Position numbers and translations under genes: made by a program. A stretch of DNA of 64,000 nt, from assembly GCF_900636965.1 (NCBI RefSeq), contig NZ_LR134331.1:992001-1056000 (forward strand), written 5' to 3'. Source of the stretch: Lacticaseibacillus rhamnosus (lineage in GTDB: Bacteria; Bacillota; Bacilli; Lactobacillales; Lactobacillaceae). A model generated the notes under the pieces. It was not told the origin of the DNA. It ran no database searches and saw only the letters and a program-made list of their open reading frames with translations. Position 1 is the stretch's first letter, and every line of letters starts with the position of its first letter. Positions 8,780 to 17,708 of the stretch are shown piece by piece.

Positions 8780-9352
8780 GTGATCATACGTCCAAGTAAA
8801 CCAGCGGATGCTGCTCAGGTGGCCCCGCTGATTGATATTGTCTTTACTGAAATGGAAATACCGCAGTTAATGCGGGTTCCAAAACCAACCTTATATGCAG
8901 TTTTGCAACAAGCATTTCTGCTGCCCACTTATCGTTACGGTTATCCACAAATTCTGGTAGCCGATCAGGATGGGCATATTGAAGGTATTGCAGTGGGTTA
9001 TCTACACGAACAAGAAGCGCATATTGATGATGCTTTACGTCCCTTGTTGCCAAAACTGGGGCTAACCCCGCAGTCATCTTTGTTTACGGATACCGAAACT
9101 TATCCAGGCGAATGGTATCTTGACACCTTAGCCGTGGCGGCCACTGCGCAAGGACATGGCATTGGAACCAAGTTATTACAAGCGGTCGATCCGGTTGCCC
9201 GCGCCCGCAAAGCCGATGTAGTCAGTTTGAACGTGGACAAGCAGAATCCGCGGGCTAAGAAGTTATATGAACGCAATGGCTTTGTCAAAAATGGCGAGCT
9301 GATGATTGGCAGCCATCGCTACGATCATATGATTCGGCCAGTTGGTGATTAA
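8780..9352 (+). CDS. GNAT-family N-acetyltransferase
   Basis: A 190-residue protein. The acetyl-CoA-binding motif A is visible as LDTLAVAATAQGHGIGTKLLQA (R/QxxGxG/A pattern, QGHGIG), followed by SLNVDKQNPRAKKLYERNGF, the usual C-terminal strand/helix. GTG 8780 has AGGAG 8 bases upstream. It is a single gene followed by a terminator. The substrate is unknown; small-molecule or protein N-acetylation are both possible. Confidence 0.82.
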   Translation: MIIRPSKPADAAQVAPLIDIVFTEMEIPQLMRVPKPTLYAVLQQAFLLPTYRYGYPQILVADQDGHIEGIAVGYLHEQEAHIDDALRPLLPKLGLTPQSSLFTDTETYPGEWYLDTLAVAATAQGHGIGTKLLQAVDPVARARKADVVSLNVDKQNPRAKKLYERNGFVKNGELMIGSHRYDHMIRPVGD

Positions 9353-9387
9353 GTGAAAAGTCGGCACTTACAGCTGGTAGTGGAACC

Positions 9388-9438
9388 AAACAAAACGGCA
9401 CTCGCGATGGGAAATCTTTTGCGAGTGCCGTTTTGTTT
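9388..9438. terminator. Terminator, long stem
   Basis: AAACAAAACGGCACTCGC (9388-9405) is matched by GCGAGTGCCGTTTTGTTT (9421-9438). It ends the GNAT transcript and, in the opposite direction, the LURP-one-like gene. Confidence 0.85.
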
Positions 9439-9494
9439 TTCTTACCATACTTAAGGTATCGTCCATTTTTTGTATCAATACAGCAGCTAAAGCC

Positions 9495-10001
9495 TCAGTC
9501 GGGGAAGTCCAGACCATATTCATAACGTTTCAACGGATCAGCCACCCCAACATGGCGGAAGCGGTCGAGGATAGCCGCCAACAAAATGGCAGCAGGAATG
9601 TCCCGATTGCTGGGAATCGTAAGCTTAACAATTGCCGGAGCGACTTCTTCGGCACTAAAAATGGTTTTGACGCCATGGAAGACCTGATAATGATTGTTGA
9701 GCAAGTTACCCATGGCGACCCAGTTAAGTTTGGAGATAAAAATGAATTGGTGCCAGACGCCAAACATTTTTTTGACACTGGCAACATTACGATCGGCAAT
9801 ATATAGGTCATAGCGAGGGAAAACGCTGACTGTTTTTTGACGAATCGAACCGAGCGGATTGCCGCTTAGTGTGTTCAAATCAAATCCGCCATTGATAATA
9901 CCGTGGCGGGCCGTCAAAATATACGCCGGTTTGCCATTGTCGGTTTTTACCACGCTCAGACTGCCGGTACTTAACGCATTCATATCAAGATATAACGCCA
10001 T
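9495..10001 (-). CDS. LURP-one-related/YxjI-like protein
   Basis: A 168-residue protein with the pattern GNPLGSIRQKTVSVFPRYDLYIADRNVASVKKMFG and NWVAMGNLLNNHYQVFHG, reminiscent of the beta-barrel LURP-one (DUF567, tubby-like C-terminal fold) family. No catalytic motif is visible and the biochemical role of this family in bacteria is not established. ATG 10001 has GGGAGGT upstream. It lies 47 bases downstream of the Cof-type phosphatase gene and may share its transcript. Confidence 0.55.
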   Translation of the reverse strand: MALYLDMNALSTGSLSVVKTDNGKPAYILTARHGIINGGFDLNTLSGNPLGSIRQKTVSVFPRYDLYIADRNVASVKKMFGVWHQFIFISKLNWVAMGNLLNNHYQVFHGVKTIFSAEEVAPAIVKLTIPSNRDIPAAILLAAILDRFRHVGVADPLKRYEYGLDFPD

Positions 10002-10048
10002 TTGCAGACCTCCCAGGAAAGGTCACATGCTGTGTTTAACCGCAAAGA

Positions 10049-10942
10049 TTAGAAATGGGCATTTGATGCTTCTGCCTTGTTAACGCGAATAGCCTTGCGA
10101 ATTGCGGCGGCAACGCCATTTTCGCTGTTGGTTTTGGTGGTATCCCATGCCAAGGCAGTGATTTCAGGAATCGCATTTCCCATCGCAACGCCATACTTGG
10201 CCATTTTAATCATGCTAGCATCGTTGAGATTATCGCCAATCGTCATGACTTCATCCATCGTGATGCCCCGTTGCTTGGCATAAGCTTCAACGGCATAACC
10301 CTTTTGTGCTTTAATATTGTTAACTTCAATGTTGTTGGCCGAGCTTGAGGTGACACTGAGTTTGCCGGTGGCTTCAAAAGTCTTTGCGGGTGCTTTTAAA
10401 ATATCATGCCGTTCACCGGTAAACGCGATGAACTTCATAATTTGGATGGTTGGATCGTCCAATAATTCTTGGTAGTTATCAACGTAATTGATATTCATCA
10501 GTTCAAGCCGAGCAGCCGCCAGTGCCACCGCAAGTTTGTAAGTTGTATCAGGATTCAGATCAACGAGCAAATCGGCAACATTTTGAATCCGCTCGACGCG
10601 ACTATCTGAGAAGACGCCTTTGTTGGTGACAACTTCAAAGTAAATGTTGTCTTTTTGCAGCGTTTTGACAATGTAATCGTTTAGATCATCAGCAATTGGA
10701 ATTGTGACCACGAGCTTGCCAGCCTCGTCAAAAACCATTGCGCCATTTAACGTGATGAAGGCGGGTTTTAAGTTCTGAGCTGCCAATAAGGGTTTTGCCT
10801 CAGTCACGCCGCGTCCGGTTGCAACCATGAATTCGATACCAGCGGCTTGCGCTTCACGGATGGCCTGGGCGTTTTCGTCTGAGACTTCCATTTTGTCATT
10901 CAAAAGGGTGCCATCCATGTCCGATGCAATAAGTTTAATCAT
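10049..10942 (-). CDS. Cof-type HAD-IIB sugar phosphatase
   Basis: A 297-residue cytosolic phosphatase. Motif I SDMDGTLL (nucleophile Asp at residue 8), motif II VATGRG, and motif IV TIGDNLNDASMIKMAKYGVAMGNA are all present, with a C2b cap inserted between. Members dephosphorylate sugar phosphates or cofactors such as pyridoxal phosphate and FMN; specificity cannot be read. ATG 10942 has GGAGGG upstream. An extended -10 TGCTAAAAT on the minus strand (10987-10995) is a likely promoter. Confidence 0.87.
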   Translation of the reverse strand: MIKLIASDMDGTLLNDKMEVSDENAQAIREAQAAGIEFMVATGRGVTEAKPLLAAQNLKPAFITLNGAMVFDEAGKLVVTIPIADDLNDYIVKTLQKDNIYFEVVTNKGVFSDSRVERIQNVADLLVDLNPDTTYKLAVALAAARLELMNINYVDNYQELLDDPTIQIMKFIAFTGERHDILKAPAKTFEATGKLSVTSSSANNIEVNNIKAQKGYAVEAYAKQRGITMDEVMTIGDNLNDASMIKMAKYGVAMGNAIPEITALAWDTTKTNSENGVAAAIRKAIRVNKAEASNAHF

Positions 10943-11061
10943 ATTTACAGTTCCCTCCGGTTTGTCATGGTGCCGTTACGATTTTAATTTTAGCATGAAA
11001 AACGCTTGTCCGGTAGCAAACGTGCTGGGATTCTTGTACACTATTTGCGGAGGTGCAGCTT

Positions 11062-11751
11062 TTGAAAACATTAATCCATAATGATTGGCAGACGGTTCTG
11101 GAACCGATTTTTGAAAGTTCCGAATATGCACGGCTGCATGGCTTTTTAAAAGAAGAGTATGCCACTAAAACGATCTATCCCGAGATGCATCATATCTTCC
11201 AGGCCTTCGAATGGACCCCGTTTCATGATGTTAAAGTGGTGATCTTAGGCCAGGATCCTTACCACAATCCGCATCAGGCAGTGGGGGCTAGTTTTGCGGT
11301 TGCGCCTGGCGTTGCCTTGCCACCATCACTGCAGAATATTTATAAAGAATTGCAAAGCGACTTAGGGTATCCACCCGTGCATCACGGCTATCTTAAAGCG
11401 TGGGCGAATCAAGGCGTTTTATTGCTCAATGCGGTCCTGACCGTGCAGGCTGGACACGCGTATTCGCATCAGAATCACGGCTGGGAAGCATTAACCGATG
11501 CCGCGATTGCCGCTTTGTCAGCGCGCGGTGGCGTCGTGTTCATTTTATGGGGCAATGCGGCCAAGAAAAAAGCCGCCTTGATTGACACTTCTAAAAATGC
11601 CATCATTGCGTCCGCACATCCAAGTCCTTTGTCAGCATCACGTGGTTTTTTTGGTAGTCGACCGTTTTCACGCACGAATGAGGCATTAGAGAAAATGGGA
11701 GAGACGCCGATTAATTGGCAGCTGCCAGAGACGGTTACGACAGAAAATTAA
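11062..11751 (+). CDS. ung: Uracil-DNA glycosylase
   Basis: A 229-residue family 1 UDG that removes uracil from DNA and starts base excision repair. The catalytic water-activating motif GQDPYHNP, the uracil-binding region LLLNAVLTV and the leucine loop [18 protein letters not shown] are intact. TTG 11062 has GGAGG 8 bases upstream; the GTG at 11053 overlaps that ribosome site and is rejected. It is upstream of pta and tsaE and may be co-transcribed, though a 175-base gap with its own promoter candidate intervenes. Confidence 0.95.
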   Translation: MKTLIHNDWQTVLEPIFESSEYARLHGFLKEEYATKTIYPEMHHIFQAFEWTPFHDVKVVILGQDPYHNPHQAVGASFAVAPGVALPPSLQNIYKELQSDLGYPPVHHGYLKAWANQGVLLLNAVLTVQAGHAYSHQNHGWEALTDAAIAALSARGGVVFILWGNAAKKKAALIDTSKNAIIASAHPSPLSASRGFFGSRPFSRTNEALEKMGETPINWQLPETVTTEN

Positions 11752-11898
11752 AATGATAGCAACAGCCGTTTAAGCGGTGCAAACCAGTGATCCCCATTTG
11801 TCTCAGCGGGGACAGTGGGGTGTTGAGGAACGAGCAGCCGATTTTTCCTTCTGACTTCTGCTGGTCATAACCCAATAAAAACGGTATGATGATACAGA

Positions 11899-11912
11899 AT
11901 AAAGCGCTTTTA
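11899..11912. promoter_or_regulatory. Cre-like palindrome before pta
   Basis: AAAGCGCTTT at 11901-11910 is a perfect palindrome resembling the core of a catabolite responsive element (TGAAAGCGCTTTCA type). It lies between a possible -10 box TATGAT (11885-11890) and the ribosome site of pta. Confidence 0.45.
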
Positions 11913-11926
11913 TGGAGGGATAAAGT

Positions 11927-12904
11927 TTGGACCTATTTGAAAGCTTAAAAGATAAAATTAACGGTAAACATTTGCGGATTGTATTTCCGGAAGGCGAGGA
12001 TCCGCGGGTTTTAGGCGCTGCAGTTCGGCTTGCAGCTGATGGCCTGGTTCAGGCAATTGTCTTAGGTAACCCGGATAAGATTCAAAGCCTGGCCGCCGAA
12101 AAAAGCTGGGATCTGAGTAAATTAACCGTTCGCGATCCTGAACATGACGAGCTCCATGACCAAATGGTGACGGCGTTTGTCGAGCGGCGTAAAGGTAAGG
12201 CGACCCAAGAACAAGCCGAAAAGATTGTTCAGAATGCCAATTATTTTGGGACCATGCTCGTTTACATGAAGAAAGCTGACGGGATGGTCTCCGGTGCGGT
12301 CCATTCAACGGCTGACACGGTGCGCCCGGCGTTACAGATCATTAAAACGCGGCCTGGGGTTCATTTAGTGAGTGGTGCTTTCATCATGCAACGCGGTCGG
12401 GATGAACGATACTTATTTGCCGATAACGCGATTAACATCGATCCGGATGCTGACCAATTGGCTGAGATTGCGGTTGAATCGGCTAAAACGGCCGCATTAT
12501 TTGATATCGAACCACCCCGCGTGGCTTTGTTATCATTCTCAACCAAAGGCAGTGCCAAGGGACCGCAAGTGGATAAAGTGGTTGAAGCCACCAAAAAGGC
12601 GCATGAATTGGCACCGGATTTGGCTTTGGATGGCGAATTACAGTTTGATGCTGCCTTTGTTCCAACCGTTGCCAAGCAAAAGGCTCCTGATTCCAAGGTA
12701 GCCGGGGAAGCTAACGTCTTTATTTTCCCAGAACTGCAATCAGGTAACATTGGCTACAAAATTGCCCAGCGATTCGGCGGCTTTGAAGCGATTGGGCCAA
12801 TTCTTCAGGGACTGAATCAACCGGTTTCCGACTTAAGCCGTGGTGCAAATGAAGAAGACGTCTATAAGTTGGCCATTATCACGGCGGCCCAGACCTTGCT
12901 ATGA
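11927..12904 (+). CDS. pta: Phosphate acetyltransferase
   Basis: A 325-residue enzyme that interconverts acetyl-CoA and acetyl phosphate in the acetate branch of pyruvate metabolism. Characteristic segments are RIVFPEGEDPRVLGAA at the N-terminus, MVSGAVHSTADTVRPALQIIKTRPG in the middle and GEANVFIFPELQSGNIGYKIAQRFGGFEAIGPILQGLNQPVSDLSRGA near the end. The length equals that of the short class of Pta. TTG 11927 follows GGAGG by 8 bases. Its stop overlaps the tsaE start (ATGA). Confidence 0.95.
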   Translation: MDLFESLKDKINGKHLRIVFPEGEDPRVLGAAVRLAADGLVQAIVLGNPDKIQSLAAEKSWDLSKLTVRDPEHDELHDQMVTAFVERRKGKATQEQAEKIVQNANYFGTMLVYMKKADGMVSGAVHSTADTVRPALQIIKTRPGVHLVSGAFIMQRGRDERYLFADNAINIDPDADQLAEIAVESAKTAALFDIEPPRVALLSFSTKGSAKGPQVDKVVEATKKAHELAPDLALDGELQFDAAFVPTVAKQKAPDSKVAGEANVFIFPELQSGNIGYKIAQRFGGFEAIGPILQGLNQPVSDLSRGANEEDVYKLAIITAAQTLL

Positions 12905-13365
12905 CAAGCTTAAAGAAAGATTTCACCAGTGAAGCTGCACTGCAGGCCTTTGCTGCTTCACTGGGACCGCAGTTGCAAGCAGGCGATGTGTTACTGCTAG
13001 ACGGGGATCTTGGCGCTGGCAAGACTAGTTTTACCAAAGGCTTGGCTAAGGGGCTGGGCATTACGGATTATGTCAAAAGCCCAACCTTCACAATTATTCG
13101 TGAATATCGCCATGGCCGCCTGCCGCTTTATCATATGGATCTTTATCGTTTGGAAGATGGTGGCGCCGAGGATTTAGGGTTGGAAGAATATTTCGAAGGT
13201 GACGGGGTTTCGGTTGTCGAGTGGCCTGACTTTCTGGGGCTTAGTGAACCGGAAACCGACCTGCTGATTCATTTTCAAAAGGATGATAATTCGGATACCA
13301 CACGTCACTTAGAACTGGTTCCCCGTGGTCCGCGTTATGAGGCGTTACTTCAAAGCCTCAGCTAA
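12901..13365 (+). CDS. tsaE: tRNA threonylcarbamoyladenosine biosynthesis ATPase
   Basis: A 154-residue ATPase needed with TsaB and TsaD for t6A37 modification of ANN-decoding tRNAs. The P-loop GDLGAGKTSFTKGLAKGLG, SPTFTIIREY and LYHMDLYRLE are family hallmarks. It starts inside the pta stop codon (ATGA, 4-base overlap), which couples its translation to pta. Confidence 0.94.
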   Translation: MTSLKKDFTSEAALQAFAASLGPQLQAGDVLLLDGDLGAGKTSFTKGLAKGLGITDYVKSPTFTIIREYRHGRLPLYHMDLYRLEDGGAEDLGLEEYFEGDGVSVVEWPDFLGLSEPETDLLIHFQKDDNSDTTRHLELVPRGPRYEALLQSLS

Positions 13366-13401
13366 TGTGTTAATGATGGTTTGCTAGAGAACATTCGGAA
13401 A

Positions 13402-13460
13402 AACAGGATCGAGCATGATCGCAAGTCGAAAAAGCGATGCCCGGTGCTGTTTTTTTTTTT
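13402..13460 (+). terminator. Terminator of pta-tsaE
   Basis: AACAG...CTGTT encloses GCATGATCGC pairing with GCGATGC (2-base bulge), followed by a T run of about 11 bases. Confidence 0.75.
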
Positions 13461-13498
13461 GAATCAGCCGAGTAATTGTCTAGCTGAACGCTTATATT

Positions 13499-13526
13499 TT
13501 GATAACTAAAGTTTGCATGCTAAACT
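13499..13526 (+). promoter_or_regulatory. Promoter of NatAB-like exporter
   Basis: TTGATA (13499-13504), 16-base spacer, TAAACT (13521-13526), 44 bases upstream of the ATPase start. Confidence 0.55.
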
Positions 13527-13570
13527 AATAGCAATGTGAGCTGTTGAACGAATAGGAAAGTAGGTGCAAA

Positions 13571-14467
13571 ATGTTAGAAGTCAAGGATCTGGTCAAGACT
13601 TTCGGTACCATGACCGCCGTTGATCATGTGAGCTTCACGGTAAAACCCGGTGAGATCATGGGATTAATCGGGCAAAATGGCGCGGGTAAAACCACGACTT
13701 TTCGAATGATTCTGAATTTCTTGACGCCTGATGCCGGTACCATCAGCTGGAACGGGCAACCATTGACGGCCAAAGATTACGACATCATTGGCTATTTGCC
13801 GGAAGAACGCGGGTTATATCCTAAAATGCGGGTGCAGGATCAAATTGTTTATTTTGCCCGGTTGCGGGGTATGAAAACAGCTGAAATCAAAGCGAGGATT
13901 CCGGAATGGCTGGAACGGTTTCAGGTTAAAGGTAGGGCTACGGATAAGATCAAGGATTTAAGCAAAGGCAATCAGCAAAAAGTTCAAGTGATCGCGACAA
14001 TGATACATATGCCAAAGCTGGTCATTCTTGACGAACCGTTTTCCGGACTCGACCCGGTTAATGCCAGTTTGTTAATGGCCGGCATCGAGATGCTTAAAGA
14101 CAACGGCGCAGCGATTATTTATTCCAGTCATGATATGGCTAATGTTGAGGCTATTTCGGATCATTTGGTGATGTTGAAACAAGGTCGCATGGTCTTAAAT
14201 GGTGCTGTAAATGCCATTCGGGAAAGCTTTGGCCGAACCAAACTGTTTATTGAATCTGGCTTGTCGGAAGCAGAATTGCAAGCATTTGACGGGGTAACAC
14301 ATCTTCGCCGACACGGACAGGAGTTTGAGTTAACACTGGCTGATCCAGCAGTGGGTCGACAAATATTTACCCAAGCTGTGGCGAATGGCTACATACCGGA
14401 ATTTCGCCAACAACCGCCTACGCTTGATGAAATTTTCCGCCTGAAAGTAGGTGAGTCGAATGCATAA
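13571..14467 (+). CDS. ABC exporter ATPase (NatA-like)
   Basis: A 298-residue ATPase. Walker A GQNGAGKTTTFRMI, Q-loop YLPEERGLYPKMRV, the signature LSKGNQQKVQ and Walker B LVILDEPFSGLDPVN are seen. The LSKGNQQK form and the C-terminal extension match the NatA/YhaQ group of ABC-2 exporters. It overlaps the permease gene, with which it forms a two-gene operon. Cargo unknown; Na+ export or drug/peptide efflux are options for this family. Confidence 0.88.
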   Translation: MLEVKDLVKTFGTMTAVDHVSFTVKPGEIMGLIGQNGAGKTTTFRMILNFLTPDAGTISWNGQPLTAKDYDIIGYLPEERGLYPKMRVQDQIVYFARLRGMKTAEIKARIPEWLERFQVKGRATDKIKDLSKGNQQKVQVIATMIHMPKLVILDEPFSGLDPVNASLLMAGIEMLKDNGAAIIYSSHDMANVEAISDHLVMLKQGRMVLNGAVNAIRESFGRTKLFIESGLSEAELQAFDGVTHLRRHGQEFELTLADPAVGRQIFTQAVANGYIPEFRQQPPTLDEIFRLKVGESNA

Positions 14468-15719
14468 GTTCTGGGTGGTTATGAGTCAGGTTTACAAAAA
14501 GAATGTCAAAAGTGGTTCGTGGATTTTCCTAGTGTTGTCGCCATTGCTTTTTCTGGCAATTGGGGTCGGCATCGCGTTTTATGTAGCCAAAACACAAGCT
14601 CCTGCCCAAGTGGCCGTTGTCAGTGACGTTAGCGCCGTGGGTCAGGCATTAAGCAAACAAAGTACCGATGACTTAAAGTTTAAGGTTTATTCGTCAGATA
14701 AAAAAGCCAATGCTGCTTTAAATGATGAGAAGATTGACGGTGTTTTAACGGTGAAGGCTGCTGACCATTTCCGTTCCCATTATGTAGCGCGCGATAACGG
14801 GCAAACGGTTGACACGTCGACCCTTGTCACCGCACTGAGCGGCCTTAAGCTCAGCAGTACCGCTGCCAGTATGCACTTGACGCCTGCCCAAGTTACCGCC
14901 TTAACGCAGCCGCCTGTGGTTACCTCAAAAACAGTCGCGATTGAAGATGGCAAGCAAGTACCCAAATCAGACTCCACGCAACTCATGAACCATGGTGTTG
15001 CCGTCGTGTCCATGGTGCTGATTCTGATGGTGACGATGGTTTACGGCTCAATTCTCGCGCAGGAAATCGCGACGGAAAAAGGCTCACGGATTATGGAGAT
15101 TCTTCTATCATCCGTCAGTGCCACGACTCAGTTCTTCGGTAAGCTGGCCGGGATCTTCGCCTTGTTATTGACACAGCTGGCAATTTATCTTGTTGCCGGA
15201 TTGATTGGTTGGCAATTTCTTAAAAACCAAAGCATGGTCGCAGGGGTCTTGAAACAGTTTGATTTCTCGATTCTATTTTCCGGGACTACCGGTATGATCG
15301 CGATTTTCTTTGTTATTGGAACACTAACATTTTCGGTGTTAGCTGCTTTGACAGGTTCGCTAGTTTCCAATCAGGAGCAGGTGCAACAAGCTGCTATGCC
15401 GATTAGCATGTTGGGGTTGGTTGGCTACTTCATTACCATTGCCGCGCAGTCAGGTGATTCAATGCTTGCTCAAATAGCCAGTTATGTGCCGTTTTTAAAT
15501 GTCTTCGTGATGCCGACGCAAATGTCACTGGGACGAGCAAGTATGGGCGAGGCGTGGATCAGTATTGCAATTAGCATCGCCTTCTTGGCCCTGTTTACAA
15601 TGTTCACGGTCAAAGTCTATCGCAATAATGTGTTGGTTTACTCAGGCTCCGGCTTATGGCAGTCAATGAAGACATCCTTTAGCATCTGGAAGTCAGAGCG
15701 GCATGTCGTGAAAAAATAA
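14460..15719 (+). CDS. ABC-2 exporter permease (NatB-like)
   Basis: A 419-residue membrane protein. One N-terminal helix (about 20-42) is followed by a roughly 150-residue extracellular domain and then five or more helices in the C-terminal half, the usual NatB/YhaP architecture. The conserved EKGSRIMEILLSSVSA lies at the start of the membrane domain. ATG 14460 is preferred over GTG 14451, which sits in the ribosome site AGTAGGTGAG. It overlaps the ATPase gene by 8 bases. Confidence 0.87.
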   Translation: MHKFWVVMSQVYKKNVKSGSWIFLVLSPLLFLAIGVGIAFYVAKTQAPAQVAVVSDVSAVGQALSKQSTDDLKFKVYSSDKKANAALNDEKIDGVLTVKAADHFRSHYVARDNGQTVDTSTLVTALSGLKLSSTAASMHLTPAQVTALTQPPVVTSKTVAIEDGKQVPKSDSTQLMNHGVAVVSMVLILMVTMVYGSILAQEIATEKGSRIMEILLSSVSATTQFFGKLAGIFALLLTQLAIYLVAGLIGWQFLKNQSMVAGVLKQFDFSILFSGTTGMIAIFFVIGTLTFSVLAALTGSLVSNQEQVQQAAMPISMLGLVGYFITIAAQSGDSMLAQIASYVPFLNVFVMPTQMSLGRASMGEAWISIAISIAFLALFTMFTVKVYRNNVLVYSGSGLWQSMKTSFSIWKSERHVVKK

Positions 15720-15825
15720 GCTGAAAAAGAAATTGTGAACGCCTGACTGAACGGGTAAATAAAAATGGCTGGCAAAGATGCATTTTAACATTTGACGATC
15801 AGCGTGCTGTTTACAATTTGAAAAT

Positions 15826-15880
15826 AAAAACGAGTGCAATTTTTCGTGTTAAGCTGCAGCGAAAATTGCACTCGTTTTTT
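15826..15880. terminator. Bidirectional terminator
   Basis: A stem of about 15 bp (CGAGTGCAAT...ATTGCACTCG) is flanked by A and T tracts, serving the exporter operon from the left and the exonuclease operon from the right. Confidence 0.85.
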
Positions 15881-15906
15881 AGTTTTATACGCTAATTTGT
15901 TAAGCT

Positions 15907-16449
15907 TCAGCCTGCTTTAGCTAACTTCATCATGGCTTTAGTCTGCGCTTCGCCAAAATGTTCATTTTCGGCAATGAGGATTCTTGCACACGCATAACTG
16001 TCCGCTAAGGCGTTGTGATGGTGCTCAAGCGGAATCTTGAGTGCAGCACTGACTGTATCCAAACGATGATTCGGTAACTTTGGTAAAAACTGCCGTGATG
16101 TTTTAACCGTATCAATGACCTGATAGCGTGGCGCGGCAATGCCATAGCGATCAAGTGTCAAGCGCAATACGGAAACGTCAAACGGTGCGTTGTGGGCGGT
16201 GACAATCCGACCAGGCGTATAAAACATTTGAATATGCGGCCAAACCCGATCAAAAGTCGGCTGGTCTTGAACCATATCAGGTGTAATCCCGTGAATCCGA
16301 ATGTTTTGCGGGTCAAATTGCATCTGCGGGTTGATCAGTGTGTAAAAACTGTCAACAACTCGATTTTGTTGCACGACGACTAAGGCAAGCGAGCAAGCCG
16401 AAGCCCGTTTGCGATTTGCCGTTTCAAAATCCATCGCAATAAAATCCAT
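15907..16449 (-). CDS. DnaQ-like 3'-5' exonuclease (DEDDh)
   Basis: A 180-residue protein formed of one exonuclease domain. ExoI motif AMDFETA gives Asp7 and Glu9; ExoII is HNAPFDVSVLR; ExoIII is HHNALADSYACARI with the catalytic His and Asp. Stand-alone proteins of this size resemble the DNA polymerase III epsilon subunit but act in repair or RNA turnover. It is 11 bases downstream of exoA, forming a two-gene nuclease operon. Confidence 0.87.
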   Translation of the reverse strand: MDFIAMDFETANRKRASACSLALVVVQQNRVVDSFYTLINPQMQFDPQNIRIHGITPDMVQDQPTFDRVWPHIQMFYTPGRIVTAHNAPFDVSVLRLTLDRYGIAAPRYQVIDTVKTSRQFLPKLPNHRLDTVSAALKIPLEHHHNALADSYACARILIAENEHFGEAQTKAMMKLAKAG

Positions 16450-16460
16450 GTCATCTTCTC

Positions 16461-17222
16461 CTAAACTAAATCCTGAGTCACCAATTCGACAGGACAGTGA
16501 TCGCTGCCCATAATTTGCGTTAAAATCTTAGCATCCTGAATGTAAGGTTGAAAGGCTGAGCTGGCGACAAAATAATCAATCCGCCAGCCGGCATTGTTAG
16601 CTCGCGCGTGGAAGCGATAACTCCACCAGGAATATGTGACCGTATCCGGGTAAAAATGGCGGAACGTATCAATGAAGCCACTATTGAGCTGTTTGGTAAA
16701 ATCAGCCCGCTCTTCATCGGTAAAGCCGGCGTTGTGGTGATTGGTTTTGTCATTTTTCAGGTCGATGGGTTCATGGGCAACGTTTAAATCACCACAGTAA
16801 ACGAGTGGTTTCTTTGCTGCCAGTTCATTCGTGTACGCGAGAAAATCCCGATCCCACTGTTGGCGATAGTCGAGTCGTTTGAGCTCGCCACCGGAATTAG
16901 GCGTATAGACCGTCATTAAATAAAACTTGGGATATTCAAGCGTAATGATCCGCCCTTCGGTATCATGTTCAGGGATGCCCATGCCATACGTGACATTCAG
17001 CGGCTTGTGCTTAGTAAAAATGGCGGTTCCCGAATAACCTTTACGTTCGGCATAATTAAAATATTGATAGTAGCCGGGCAAATCGAGTTCTACCTGACCA
17101 GCCTGCATCTTCGTTTCCTGAAGACAAAACCAATCTGCATCCAATTCGTTAAAAATCGTCATAAAGTCTTTTTTTAAAACCGCTCGTAAGCCGTTTACAT
17201 TCCATGAAATCATTTTCAACAT
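16461..17222 (-). CDS. exoA: Exodeoxyribonuclease III / AP endonuclease
   Basis: A 253-residue enzyme of the ExoIII family that incises abasic sites in base excision repair. The metal and active-site motifs ISWNVNGLRA, LQETKMQ, YCGDLNVAHEPID and GSDHCPVEL are intact. ATG 17222 has AGGAG 6 bases upstream. A possible -10 TAAAAT on the minus strand lies at 17253-17258. Together with ung in the same region it supplies two successive steps of uracil repair, though from separate transcripts. Confidence 0.94.
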   Translation of the reverse strand: MLKMISWNVNGLRAVLKKDFMTIFNELDADWFCLQETKMQAGQVELDLPGYYQYFNYAERKGYSGTAIFTKHKPLNVTYGMGIPEHDTEGRIITLEYPKFYLMTVYTPNSGGELKRLDYRQQWDRDFLAYTNELAAKKPLVYCGDLNVAHEPIDLKNDKTNHHNAGFTDEERADFTKQLNSGFIDTFRHFYPDTVTYSWWSYRFHARANNAGWRIDYFVASSAFQPYIQDAKILTQIMGSDHCPVELVTQDLV

Positions 17223-17708
17223 GCTTCACTCCTATCGCTGCTATGCGCCTTCATTTTACTAGACTTTACGGGTGAATGCGACTGGCGTTCTTGTTAGTGT
17301 AAAACTTCTCTCAGTGCATGTGGAGGGGCAAACACGAGCACATCAGTTTAGAAGATTCTCGTAGCAGTGCGAAGGGGCACCTTGTTCGAATATCAGGATA
17401 GAAAGCAAGAGCTGGCGGAGCGGTGGCGGGCTCAGTGATGAAATTGGTCTAAAGCGGAGTGGGCTTCTCCGCTTTAGACCAAGGCCGAGCTTTGAAACCG
17501 CGGTTTTTGCGGGTTCGAAGTCGTGCCCACCACTCTAGCTGCGCGGTCGCCAGCCTCCACCACCGCGGAGCCAGCTCGGAGTAACGGAAATCACTTAATT
17601 AGAGTAGAACCGAGAAAAAGTTGACACTTACTGCTTTTTGCGCTCTGTGTTCATGCGCCCGAATTTCTGCTAAAATAGTAAGTAGTCTTTTTGAAAGGAC
17701 CTGATGTT
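17223..17708. other. Intergenic region with large branched palindromic element
   Basis: No gene is visible. The core at 17409-17577 is a long inverted repeat: GAGCTGGC-gga-GCGGTGG (17409-17426) pairs with CCACCGC-gga-GCCAGCTC (17560-17577) through a symmetric 3-base internal loop. Inside sit a perfect 14-bp hairpin (17446-17459 with 17467-17480, 7-base loop) and a near-perfect 12-bp hairpin (17490-17501 with 17509-17520). Read as RNA, it would be a multi-branched fold. No ribosome-binding site or T tract indicates a simple gene or terminator. Confidence 0.7.
17668..17676 (+). promoter_or_regulatory. Extended -10 promoter of murB
   Basis: TGC plus TAAAAT (17671-17676) lies 32 bases before the murB start. 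A TTGACA at 17621-17626 is too far upstream to serve this -10. Confidence 0.5.

Noticed and set aside
11792-11820. Hairpin CCCCA/TGGGG between ung and pta as terminator
   Set aside because: The stem is short and interrupted and no T tract follows.
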